DNA of 64,000 bases from Apus apus (GCF_020740795.1 NC_067282.1:127033132-127097131), one strand, 5' to 3'; shown: positions 37,101 to 47,745, counted from the first letter of the stretch. Notes: a model not told the origin generated them from the sequence alone. Numbers and translations are program-made.

Positions 37101-39100
37101 GCTGATCCTATGGGAAAATTTTGAAAATGCCAGACCTGTGAAAAGTAGTCTTTGCTTTTTCAACATATAAAAAAATAAAACAGCCACCCACAACTGGCAT
37201 GTGCAAAAATGAGGGTTGAATAAACTTTTTCAAACATGTGAGAACCACTTCTCTACACCTAAGACACTGGAGAGAGATTGGATCAGTGCATAATGGCAAG
37301 CACAGAAAAATTTAATTATGAATATGCAATATCATACCAGAAAACCTGCATTCACAAAAGAATCACAACAAATTCCAAGAGGACACACTATCCTATAAAT
37401 TTGTAAATGTATCTGGGGCTACAAATCCACATTTCCATGGTAGTCTAGTGAAAGGGAGCAAAAGGAGAACAAACCAACCAAACAACAATAACCAGAAAAA
37501 GCAGCTAAACTTTTGTTTTAGTAGCCAAATGAAAAATATTGGTGGATAATTTCAATGATATGAGATACATCAGTTTAAAAAAGAGAAGGAAAAAATAACC
37601 CTCCTTTCCTTCCATGCTATATTTTAAATGAAAGTAAAGCATTTCTTATGTTATAACCAGCAAAACCTCTGTAGCCTACATTGCCTCTCAGTGAAGACAG
37701 CTTTCTCAGTCTGCTCAGTTTAAGATATGACCCTTATGCAGTTTGGCTAAAAAATGCTGCAATTTACACAGGTGTATATACACTGATGCAAGACTCTTGG
37801 TTTACACAGGTGTGAAAGAAGAATCTGGCAGAGTTTTACCAATTTTAACCAATTAAAAAAACCCCAAACAAACAAAAAAACAGATCAACTTTAACAGTTG
37901 GCTACAGTTGTTATCAATCCATAATCTGTTTGGTGCTCATGGCATTGCTCCACAGCTTGTTAATGAAACTCAGAATTTTGCATGCTGCGTCCAACTAGAG
38001 ACTGTAACTGAACCTAAAACTGCTAAAATTCAAATCCTCAGGTTTCATTTTAAAATACATATATTAGTTTATTGTTTTGTGCTCTTTCCAGTTCTGTATT
38101 CATTTTTGAAAGAAACCTTAACACAGTCTAGTTTTATAACCTGTTATTCCTATATCGTTGCTTTATCCTTACACGCAGTGTCCCATTACTACAGCATTTT
38201 CATACAATAAATGGAACTGTATTTTTTCAAATCAGAAAACTTGTTTGTAAAGCCTCAGAACACTGGCAGGACAACTGAAAAGCAAAATCCTGGAACACTT
38301 TTTTAACATTACTGTCCGTTTATTAATTTTCAGCTTGGTCATGTCCCTTTGTAATTATTCCAAGCTTGCTTGCTGTACCTGAAGGAGTAAAAATATGCCA
38401 CTATGAGTGATTTCAGGTTTGTTTCAGATCCTGGATCTACTGGCCCTGCTAACCTGTATGACTGTCTAAAAGACTGCCATGCAGGAACAAACATGCAGTT
38501 TTAAAGTGTTTTACAGGTAATTTTCAGCTGTTTGGCCAACTTTAAATTATTTAGTTGACTCAGAATTAAACAGGAGAAATAAAAGGGACAGCTTATTCGA
38601 AGTGGGTTGTGCCCATATCAAATTTGCTTTGCTTAAATGGAATGACACAAATACCAGCCCAAGAGGCTCACTGCTAAACTTGCACCATAATGAAGGGGGA
38701 ATCAGGCCCAGGACAAGCTAATATCAGCTTTTGGTACGTTTGAAAAGTATTTTAGCGGTATTTGATGTCCCCACTAAATCAGAATGTAGTTTGGAAATTG
38801 AGAGGAGAGGTGGGAATCTGAATGAATGTATCTGAGAACAAAAGGTAATGCAGGTCATTCCCCTCGGTAAAAGCAAAGTGTAGTGGATTGCTCTTCCTGG
38901 ATCTAACAGTAGGGGCGTGGGAAGCTCTCAGATGTCACAGGGCTGTAGATAACATTTGAACATATGATTAGCTTTTGTGAGCTGTCTTTAGAAACCTTAT
39001 ATTTTTTTCCCCCCGCACCTTAGCCAGAGATCCTTCCCTTGAGGTTTTGGGACACTTATAATGTTGCTTTGACAAAAATCAAGGATGTGGAGAAGTTTTT
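34191..39100. other. Intergenic stretch upstream of FGF23
   Basis: No gene found. It includes a tandem 14-bp duplication (TTTTAGGACAAGTC, 34341-34368) and a G-rich run at 34610-34634. It is AT-rich towards FGF23. Distal FGF23 regulatory elements may lie here but cannot be picked out by eye. Confidence 0.4.
34610..34634 (+). repeat. G-rich run, possible G-quadruplex
   Basis: A seven-G run is followed by two four-G runs separated by TGG and T spacers, enough G tracts to form a quadruplex on the plus strand. Confidence 0.6.
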
Positions 39101-39106
39101 CCTGTG

Positions 39107-39114
39107 TGATGTCA
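39107..39114 (+). promoter_or_regulatory. FGF23: CRE-like site in the FGF23 promoter
   Basis: TGATGTCA differs by one base from the palindromic cAMP response element TGACGTCA and lies 12 bases upstream of the FGF23 TATA box. CREB/ATF binding is inference from the motif and position. Confidence 0.35.
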
Positions 39115-39125
39115 CTTTGCTGCCC

Positions 39126-39133
39126 TTTATAAG
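39126..39133 (+). promoter_or_regulatory. FGF23: TATA box of FGF23
   Basis: TTTATAAG lies 127 bases upstream of the FGF23 start codon. It predicts transcription start near 39157 and a 5' UTR of about 100 bases, similar to the short single-exon 5' UTR of the human gene. The sequence is a good TATA match in a CCC...GCC context. Confidence 0.65.
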
Positions 39134-39259
39134 CCTCTGCAGAAGAGAAGGGAACCTATCTGAGGATTCACAGTCCAGACACAGGAGACCAAGGGGAAGC
39201 GAGAAGCAGGGAGGGGTATCGAGCTGCAGGTACGGACCAATCTCTAGGAACAGGGAGCC

Positions 39260-39479
39260 ATGCTGCAGACTGGTCCCCACAGCTGCCTGGGCTACACGCT
39301 GCTGCTCTGCAGCCTGAAGACTGTGCTTGCCTTTCCCAACTCCTCTCCACTGCTGAGTCCCAGCTGGGGGAATGGAGACCGCCTGATGCACCTCTACACA
39401 GATACAGAGAAGAACAGCTTCCATCTCCAAATCCATGCTGATGGCTACATTGATGGTGCTCCTCACCAAACCATTTACA
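39260..39479 (+). CDS. FGF23: FGF23 coding exon 1
   Basis: 220 coding bases from ATG (GCC before it gives a fair Kozak context) to phase 1 within the Ser74 codon, followed by donor GTAAGT. It encodes the signal peptide and the first FGF-core strands ending GAPHQTIY, which matches the human exon boundary. Confidence 0.97.
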
Positions 39480-42400
39480 GTAAGTAGCTTACTATGGACC
39501 CACAGTCTGCATGGGAGCTGGGTTGCTACAGATCTATAGAAAAATCCCTTCTTCTCATTAGGCAAGCAGACAGAGGAGTATAGATATGGGATGGAAAATA
39601 CACAGAAGTATTATCCTCCTTTTATTTAACTAATAAAAATCACTCCAGAGAAATCTAGTGGATGAGGAATTTCATTCCTCACCTGAGAGAAATCCTATCA
39701 TTCCTCTGATACTGTGAAAGTAAATATTACCTGAATTATCCTTCATTTAATTATTTTATCTCCACGTTCTTGTGGAACTTCCTATTAGAGTCTAGCGATA
39801 ACATCCCCTATAGCTACTTCTCATTGCAGTGACAATATTGCCAAAGGAACTGCACCCAGGGAACTCACCACAGTCTCTGATAACATCTGTAAAATCTTTA
39901 TTTTGGGATAGAGAGCTGATAACTACTAAAACTAGATCAGGTCCTTCCAAATAAGCCAATACATCTCTGCATCAGAAATTGGTTTGTGAAACATGCTTTG
40001 GATTTGTGTCTTTAATCTAGGGGCATGGCAGAAACTCAACTTTGTGTAGAACATCAGTAAATGAGTATGCAACAGTCAATTAAACAGTGGGGAACTATGA
40101 AATACCAGACTTTCCTAAAAGAAGTGCTAAGCCTCTGGAGTAACCATTCGCTACTGTAATTAAAAGGCTCTCAGATTGTGTCATCATAGTTAATTTTCAT
40201 GGAAAACTAAGGTATTCTTCTTCCTTTGCTGAACACCTGGTCCAAAGACTATGTTTAGTAGAAAAGTCAGGATTTTTTAAGTCTTAAGGTTCTTTCATAG
40301 CATTTCAAAAGTACTTCTCTTTTGGCAGCCCTCAAATCACAAGTAGTCAGGCATCACAGAGTTATTGTTATTATTGCTACATAGCATCCTCTTAATCTAC
40401 TAAATGTTTTTGCATAAGTATATAAGGAGCAAAGGACATTTTTTAAAGTTATTATTTAATTAAGAAGAAAAATTCTCAAGTTCTGCTTTTTTAAATTTTT
40501 GAAGGGGGAATTACCAATGAAACCCTTCTAGGGATGTTTGCACTCTCTTGTTGTTAGTCTTCCTGTACATTTAAGGGTTTTATAAAATTAATTTTAGGCA
40601 TATTGGTCAAGAACCAGTGCGATGTCCTAAAGAACAAAATGACATGTTTTGCCCATATCTGCGATGAAGCAAATTCACCAATATTTGGAATAGTGCAGCA
40701 GGTAGGGTGGAAATCAGACAGTCTCATGAAAAGGAGGGCAACAGAGTCTCTGCCAGGTCACCATGGTACCACTGAGATGCCAGATAAAGGAGAGCTGTGA
40801 AGTCCAGGGCTCCAATAACCCCCTACAGCAGCACAGGCTGTAAGGAGGCTGGATGTGTCAACCAGCCATCCTGGTTAAAACCTGAAGGTTACAGCAGGCA
40901 TTGAGTCAAACATAAGTCAGCAGCACCTTCACTTTGAGAGGAAAGCTAACTACCTGCTGTGGTCAGCAGATCAGGGAAAGTTATTCTTCCCACTTTACCA
41001 GGTCCCAGTGAAACTGTTCTTGGAGTTCCAAGTTCAAGATGGATGTGGAGAAACTGGAGCTGGTCTGGTAGAGGGTTTTCAGGATGGTCAGAGGCCTTGA
41101 GCACAATCCACCAGGAAAGGCTGAGGCACCTGGACTTCTTTAGTATAGCAAAAAGGAGGTTAATAATAATCTAATAACATAGGGCAGTCACAAAGATGAG
41201 TGAGACAAAATCCCCTTGGTAGTGGCTGATGACAGTACTAAGGATAATGGCCCCAGACTGTGGTTTGTGACTTCAGAGGGCATGTTAGGGGAAAAAAAAA
41301 ATGTATTTGAGAGGTTAGTGCAGCACTGAAACAGGGCACCCGGTGAGGTGGTGGCATCTCCATCTTGAGAGCATTCCAAGGCTCAGACAGACAAAGCCAG
41401 GGATAAATGGATCTAGGTTGGGCAATAGCCCCAGTTAATGTAGGAGATTGGTTCTGACCCCAAATGACACTTCCAGACAGAGCAACTGTGGATCTGTAAG
41501 GCAACTGTGCAGTGTCAAACTGGGTCCTGCATTTGACATTTTTGTTTTTCTAAACAGGTGCCCTAATGATCAAGTCGGAGGGTGCTGGCTCAGTGATCAT
41601 CATAGGTGTGAAGAGCGGACGCTATCTGTGTATGGACATGAAAGGAACTATTTTTGGTTCAGTAAGTAAGCTTTGCTAAGACTCAAGACTGAAAGGCAAA
41701 TGCAGTCTGCTACTGTGGTGCTTATTTCCTCAGCTAGAGCAAATCTGTATAGCTACAGTAGGAGGTTGAAGATTTAAGCAAGCTGAGCACCTACTATTTA
41801 GGGTTAAACTTTCCTTTCTTCTTTGGTTGCATTGAGTTGTACAGCTGATAAAGAGCGTGAGTTCCTGCTTGGGTAAATGAGGGCAGAATGAGACCCAGTG
41901 TTGGACTGATCTGAATTCCTGCTGTAGCCTGGAGCCACATATTGGGAGTAGCTCAAACAATGCAGCCCTCTGAAAGAATCACAGAATAATTTCTGTTGGA
42001 AAAGACATTTAAGATCATTGAGTCCAACCTGTAACCTAGCACACTGCCAAGTCCACCACTAAACTATGTCCCTGAGCACCACATCTGCATGTCTTAAATA
42101 CTTCTGGGGATGATGAATCCACCACTTCCCTGGGTAGCCTGTTCCAAAGCTTGACAACTCCCATGAAGAATTTTTTTCCTAATACCCAATCTAAATATCC
42201 CCTGGCACAAGTTGAGGACATTTCTTCTCATCTTATCGCTTGTTACTTGGGAGAAGAGGCCAACACCCACCTCACTATGACCTCCTTTCAGGTGGTTGTA
42301 GAGAGCAATAAGGTCTCGCCTCAGCCTCCTTTTCTGCAGGCTAAATGCAGTTCATTCAGCTGATCTTAATGAGATTTGTTTTCCAGACCCTTCCGCAGCT

Positions 42401-43363
42401 TCCTTGCCCTTCTCTGGATTTGCTCCAGCTCCTCAATGTCCTTCGTATAATGATGGGCCCAAAACTGAACATGGTACTTGAGGTGCAGCTCCACCAGAGC
42501 TGAGTACAGCGGGACAGTCACTTCCCTAGTCCTGCTGGACACGCTATTCCTGATACAAGCCAGGATGCTATTTGCCTTCTTGGCCACATGGGCACACTGC
42601 TGGCTCATGTTAAGCCGGCTGTCAACCAACACCCCCAGGTCCTTGCCGGCCGTGCACCTTTCTAGCCACTCTGCCCCAAGCCTGTGGTGTTGCATGGGGT
42701 TATTGTGACCCAGGTAACAATATCATCATTATAATATCTTTGCTGAAAACATGGGCATGCATCTCAGATCTACATTTGACTGAGCTTGAGATGTCTGAGT
42801 TACAGAGCTAACAGATAAGAAAAGACAAGACCTGCTGCAGGAGCTCTTCCCTCTTTCCTTCTTTAATTGGTACTTGGCATTCACCAAACCCCTCTGCTCA
42901 CAGGTGTCATATCGTTTTCCCTCAGCATTACTTCAGCCAAGAGGACTGCGTGTTCAACCACAGGACACTGGAAAATGGCTATGATGTGTACCAGTCTCCC
43001 AAAACCAACTTCCTAATTAGCTTAGGCAGAGTGAAACAAGCCTTCTTCCCTGGTATGAATCCACCACCGTACTCCCAGTTTTTGTCCAGAAGAAATGAAA
43101 TCCCTTTGTTTCGGTTTAACACACTGGAGCCCCACAGAAATACTCGAAGTGCTGATATTGATCCAACAGACCCTCACCAGATCCTGGTCCCACAGAGGAA
43201 GATCTCCACGTTCAGATCTCAGCTGCAGCAGCAAGCAGACTTTGCTCACGTGCCCAGAGAACCCGTGAGAATCAACCAGAATGACGTGGTCAACCCAGAT
43301 GACCCACATGCTATGATGGATGCCAGGAGGTACGCAAGTCCTCGCTTCTATATTACAAGCTAA
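39260..43363 (+). CDS. FGF23: Fibroblast growth factor 23 (complete, three exons)
   Basis: Coding exons are 39260-39479, 41558-41661 and 42926-43363, giving 253 residues (human 251). FGF23 is the bone-derived hormone that acts on kidney through FGFR1 plus alpha-Klotho to lower phosphate reabsorption and calcitriol. Residues 1-24 are the signal peptide, ending at Ala24 before FPNSSP as human ends before YPNASP. The FGF core runs to about residue 165 and includes [18 protein letters not shown], Cys98 and Cys116 (the human Cys95-Cys113 disulfide pair) and [27 protein letters not shown] is nearly identical to human. The convertase site is Arg179-Asn-Thr-Arg182 before Ser183, with Thr181 matching the human GALNT3-glycosylated Thr178. 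The C-tail (183-253) carries two Asp-Pro-His repeats in place of the human Asp-Pro-Leu repeats. Splice sites are canonical. Identity is certain. Confidence 0.98.
39480..41557 (+). other. FGF23: FGF23 intron 1
   Basis: About 2.1 kb with GT...AG ends; the acceptor is TTTTTCTAAACAG. Its last 530 bases contain a degraded plus-strand CR1. Confidence 0.85.
41030..41470 (+). mobile_element. CR1 LINE, heavily degraded, in FGF23 intron 1
   Basis: Worn CR1 landmarks in order: AGGAAAGGCTGAGGCACCTG, a TTCTTTAGTATAGCAAAAAG block, TGCAGCACTGAAACAGGGCA, CCCGGTGAGGTGGTGGCATC and a final GGAGATTGGTTCTGAC. No clear tail repeat remains. It ends about 90 bases before exon 2. Confidence 0.65.
41558..41661 (+). 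CDS. FGF23: FGF23 coding exon 2
   Basis: 104 bases, completing Ser74 and encoding [20 protein letters not shown], then [14 protein letters not shown]. Donor GTAAGT at 41662. The exon carries Cys98, the first partner of the conserved disulfide. Confidence 0.97.
41662..42925 (+). other. FGF23: FGF23 intron 2
   Basis: 1264 bases with canonical ends; the acceptor is TTTTCCCTCAG. More than half of it is a minus-strand CR1. Confidence 0.85.
41978..42714 (-). mobile_element. CR1 LINE, 3' end with ORF2 end, in FGF23 intron 2
   Basis: The left edge AATCACAGAATAATTTCTGT plus GAGTCCAACC is the reversed CR1 tail. On the minus strand the right part encodes CR1 ORF2 end sequence ([20 protein letters not shown], then an [17 protein letters not shown] block) with at least one frame break towards the 3' end. 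It is 5'-truncated at about 42714 and moderately diverged. Confidence 0.95.
42926..43363 (+). CDS. FGF23: FGF23 coding exon 3
   Basis: 438 bases including TAA. It starts HYFSQEDC and includes the rest of the core, the RNTR/S cleavage site and the whole C-tail. The last residues ([12 protein letters not shown]) do not resemble the human end GCRPFAKFI. Confidence 0.97.
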   Translation, partial: HYFSQEDCVFNHRTLENGYDVYQSPKTNFLISLGRVKQAFFPGMNPPPYSQFLSRRNEIPLFRFNTLEPHRNTRSADIDPTDPHQILVPQRKISTFRSQLQQQADFAHVPREPVRINQNDVVNPDDPHAMMDARRYASPRFYITS

Positions 43364-45168
43364 CTGGGGCCCCACCGCTTGCAAGCTGAAGACATGGGTG
43401 AATACAACAGACCAAAGGAACTGTCTAGCACATTCAATCTGATTTCTATCTCTCAAAATGGTTATTGGAAATGTGAAAGATATTGGAAAAATTCTTGATT
43501 TCGAATTTTTTTCCTTAATAGGTAACAGTTTACTGAAAAAACAAGTTGGACATTTTCTAGTTGGGGCAGTTTTACTGCAAAGAAGATACATTTTTGAAAA
43601 GAATAATACAAACCAAGCATTTTAGGGTCTGAGCCACCATTAGTATGAATCAGTGAAAAAAAAAGAAATCACTTGAATGAAAAAAAGAAATTGATGCTAC
43701 GGTACTGAAAGACCTGGAGCATCCGAGATTCCAACACAGGAAGGGGATCTTCTTACTAGCACCATCCCTGGCAAGCACAGTAGACAAACTGACTGATGGT
43801 GTGTTGTATTATTACATAAAACTTACTATATATGTTTTTACATGTTAAGATTAGCACTTCAGTCTCTTTTCATACCCACACAAGTGAAAAAACAATCTCC
43901 TATCCCAGAAGCCACACACACAGAGAACTGAAGTAAGTGACAGGAGAAGAGGACAGGATCAAATGGTATTGTGTAGAAAATGCAGCTTCTGACACTTATT
44001 GAATCCCAGCTGAAGTCTGGGGGGGGAAAAAAAGAGGACAGCCTCACTGTTCCTCTCAAATCATGCTCCATCACACTTCTATATTCACGAAATTCTAGCA
44101 TCACAATATGGAAATATAACATAGAGACACTCATTAATTTTGCGTATTTTCAATGCAGAAAAAATAACCAGGATTACTAATAATCAACAGTGTGTTAAAC
44201 AAGATGGTTTGCTTTGCACACTGCTGAAATTAGAGGGGAAAAAACTGCAAAAGATTATGTCCTATAGGTGTCAAACTATCAGTAACTCCTGAAGACTCTA
44301 ATTTAATGAGGGAAAATCAGGTTTGTATTCAGAAAAGGAGAATCTAAGTCTAGCATCCATGTTTCTATTTAGTTCTGAGTAGATATCAGATGCTTTATAC
44401 TAGTCAGAGTGAAATTATTTTAGTATTGCTCATGAGATCTACATTGTTGACAAGACCTTTTCTCTAGATTGGCGTACGTTATGGGCAAGTTTACTTATCA
44501 GAATCTAACCTCCATATATACATCTGCAGTCTATAAATTTTTAGTTAAGATTATATATCTGCAGAGCAGAACTTTTTATTTCAATTTAGGTGTCAAATTG
44601 TCAGCTGGTAGAATTCAGTACAGCTTGATTGGTTTTAATGGACCTAAATTAATTTCCACAAGGACTCTGAAAATTGTGAACAAATTTAGCTGTTTTTCTG
44701 CCTTCTTTCTTCTCGTGTTCATTTGATCTTCCTGTAATCTTAAATCTCTGTGGTTTTTAAAAAATTATTTCTGATGTACTGTGCAGAAATCAATAGCTAG
44801 GTACTGGTGAGCTGCAGAAGAATCTGGTGTGGCAGATATTTGAGAAGAGCTTTTTATTTTGATCTGAGTAAGTTTTCTGCATGTCAAGATGCAGATCCTT
44901 CTGTTTTGTTTATTTATTTGATTTAACAGCCTGACAGCAGTCTGAAAATGTTACATTTGTCCAAAGTCTGCTCATAGCAATAATGCAAAAGCCATTAGTT
45001 TAGATTCTGGTCCTATTATTTTTGCTGCCTCTTGAAGTAATTCACCGAAGCCACTGAAGTTACAGCAGTGTAACTAAATCAAAATAAGCCCCCCTGTGCT
45101 CCTTATTTCTATCAAAATTGTTCTGGATTTATAACAGGGTCTGTCCTACTGACAGCATTTAATTATTT

Positions 45169-45206
45169 ATATATATATATATATACACACACATATATAT
45201 ATATAC
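45169..45206 (+). repeat. (TA)n with (CA)n core microsatellite
   Basis: Alternating TA with a short ACACACACA interruption. It lies inside the probable FGF23 3' UTR. Confidence 0.9.
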
Positions 45207-45872
45207 ATGATACCTGTTTATTTACAACATCCAGAAAGTGACATAGAATAGTCATAGGGCCTGATTCTGCTATTAGAATAGTTCTTCTACATGGAGTGAT
45301 TCCCAATTCATGTAAGTTCTTAGGAGTACAGGACAAGCCAAATGATTATTAATAGAAGAAGAGTTCTGCCTCATAATTTCTCGTTTTTCATAATCTAAAC
45401 TCATAATGGTTTGATCAGTTTCAAAAGGAAACAAGTGATTCTATCAGATTCAGGAGAATTGTGAGGCAGGCAGCTAGCTGTGTGTTTTCTTGCTTATTAA
45501 AAACACAGCAAGACTTTTTACCTTCCTGTCTATACGGTGGAGAGGTGTGATTTTATTTATGTGGTCTAGTTCAATAGTTTTACTTGATTCCCGTACCATA
45601 CTTCTTGGCTTTTGCTCATTGAGAACTCTGGACTGCAATTACATAAGTAAAGTTTTCATTTTGCATAAAATAGAACTAAGTAAGAAGGGTTGCTCACTCC
45701 ACCAATAGCCAGGGGATTTAGTCCCTAAGCCAAGAGTGAATGCACAATGAATTTTGCATCAAAAATGTTTAACTATAGAGAACTGTGTTGACATATCAGA
45801 GGAATTAATTCTTCAAAGGAGATGCTGGCCATCACCAGCTAGTAAGAAAGCATTACTTATTTATAGTGCAAT

Positions 45873-45888
45873 ATTTATTTATTTATTT
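45873..45888 (+). promoter_or_regulatory. FGF23: AU-rich element in the probable FGF23 3' UTR
   Basis: Overlapping ATTTA pentamers (ATTTATTTATTTATTT) contain UUAUUUAUU nonamers, the core of class II AU-rich mRNA decay elements. They lie about 85 bases upstream of the candidate poly(A) signal. Confidence 0.45.
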
Positions 45889-45970
45889 GAGTGGGTCTTA
45901 AGTCCTGCAGAATATTTATAAATATTTATAACAATGTATTACAGAGACTGCTTCCTTTTATAAATGTACC

Positions 45971-45976
45971 AATAAA
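45971..45976 (+). terminator. FGF23: Candidate FGF23 poly(A) signal
   Basis: AATAAA followed 30-45 bases later by a TGT/GT-containing stretch (GGTGG, TTGTCTGTTGGG), the expected layout for cleavage near 45990. Confidence 0.4.
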
Positions 45977-46966
45977 CTTTTCCTTCTCTCTACATGGTGG
46001 ATTTTGCATTGTCTGTTGGGCCTCCCATTCCCAAAGGACTTGAGTGAACAAACGGTACTAGCTGTCTGTGAAAATCTGTGTGTCCCACAATTGCTTGTGA
46101 TTTTCAGACTCATAGGCTGCAGCTTTGTACATGTTTCATGCACCACAACCACAAAATTTCTGTGAAAGATGATGGATTAATTAAAAAAAAAAAAAAAGCA
46201 TCAGAAGGTCTAGACTGACCATAAAGGAATTGTCACCTTTCTTGGGAAACTTCTTCTGCAACCTAAATGCAATGGAAAACCACTGGTCTATCAGTTCAGT
46301 CCTGCTGGGAAATATTTGTGATCCTGGCTCTAAGACATTAAAGATACTTGGTAAATTACCACTACTGCTCATCTACTGCTGCTCGTACAAAATACTCCAA
46401 CTCCATTCCCAGAGCTATGGTAAGGCTCTGTTTTGCAGCAGACATGTCACAGATTGGACAAGTTGCAGATACCATCCTCACAGTTCTTTCCTGCAATGGT
46501 CCTCAAACCCACCAAGACCCAGCAGAAAGCTGCAAAATGGCAAGTGCCCATGGGTCTGACAGATTATCTCCCTTCACCTCACTACAGATAGCCTATAGAG
46601 CTCTGTGGCAGTCATTAGCATCATTTACATCTGATATGGTGCCAATACCAAGAGAAGTGTCATATTACCACCAGGTACCACAGTGCTGTTGCACTTTGTC
46701 GGCAAGAGATGCCAAGGTATCATTAAAAAATCAGATGGTATCAGTTAGTTTCCTACACACCTGAAATGTCAGTGCTGCCTTGGGACTCTTCAAACTCACC
46801 CACAGGGAAAGAAGAAAGAAACATGCTGCAGAGAAACTGTGGCCCCAGAAACCATCTCTGCAAACTCTCTCTCTTTCCAAGAGCAGGACAAACACAAAAC
46901 TGCATTCAGTTGTTGTCATTCCTTGTCCAGCAAGCTTGCTCTTTTGTTAACTGAAACCAGAAACGG

Positions 46967-47250
46967 ATCATAGAATCATAGAATGGTTAAGGTTGGAAGG
47001 GAGCTTAAAGATCATCAGGTTCCTATCTCCCTGTATGGGCAGGGACACCTCACACTAGACCAGGTTGCACAAGCCTCATCCAACCTGGCCTTGAACACCT
47101 CCAGGGAGGAGGCTTCCACAATCCCCCTGGACAGCCTGTCATGATGAAGAATTGCTTCCTAATACCTAACCTACCCTCTCTCAGTTTAAAACCATTACCA
47201 TTACCCCTTATCCTATCACTACATTCTCTGGTGAAAACCCTGTACTGCTC
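46967..47250 (-). mobile_element. CR1 LINE 3' end (first of a same-direction pair)
   Basis: The left edge ATCATAGAATCATAGAATGG is two copies of the reversed CR1 tail octamer, followed by GTTGGAAGGGAGC and CAGGGACACCTCACACTAGA. It is truncated at about 47250. A short non-CR1 stretch separates it from the next copy. Confidence 0.95.
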
Positions 47251-47292
47251 ATCTGGTTGACAGAACTATACTAGAACAGGCTCACATACCTA

Positions 47293-47745
47293 GTCACAGA
47301 ATGGTTTGGGTTGGAAGGGGCCTTAAGAGATTGTGCAGTTGCACTCCCCCTGCATGGACACGACACCTCGCAATAGACCAGGTTGCTCAAAGTCAAATCC
47401 CACTTGCCCTTGAACACTTCCAGGGAGGGGGCATCCAAAACCTCCCTGGGCAACCTGTGCCAGTGTCTCACCACCCTCACAGTGAAGCATTTCCTCCTAA
47501 TGTCTAACCTTAATTTTCCCATCTTCTAGTTTTAATCCATTACCCCTTGTTCTCTCACTACAAGCCCTTGCAAAAATCCCTCCTGAGATTTCCTATAGCC
47601 TCTTCAGGTACTGGAAGGCCACTAGAATGTCTCCCCAGGGCCTTCTCTTCTCCAGGCTGAACAGCCCCAATGCTCTCAGCCTGTCTTTGTAGCAGGGTGC
47701 TCCAGCCCTTTGATCATCTTCATGGCTCTTCTTTTCTCAGATGTT
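47293..47745 (-). mobile_element. CR1 LINE 3' end (second of a same-direction pair)
   Basis: It begins TCACAGAATGGTTTGGGTTG and runs through TCCAGGGAGGGGGCATCC, ACCACCCTCACAGTGAAGCA and TCTTCTCCAGGCTGAACAGC to GGTGCTCCAGCCCTTTGATC. The minus-strand frame around 47271-47522 is the last piece of CR1 ORF2. It reaches further 5' than its neighbour. Confidence 0.95.

Larger units (their letters stand above)
43364..45990 (+). other. FGF23: Probable FGF23 3' UTR
   Basis: No strong AATAAA follows the stop until 45971-45976 (CCAATAAACTTTT), which has a GT-rich stretch after it. A 2.6-kb 3' UTR would be close to the roughly 2-kb one in human FGF23. It contains a (TA)n/(CA)n tract at 45169-45206 and overlapping AUUUA motifs at 45873-45888. 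No coding frame is supported. The end is inferred from motif position only. Confidence 0.45.

Noticed and set aside
39056-39565. A 169-codon frame on the minus strand
   Set aside because: Antisense shadow of the FGF23 promoter and exon 1.
43022-43591. A 189-codon frame on the minus strand
   Set aside because: It is the antisense shadow of FGF23 exon 3.
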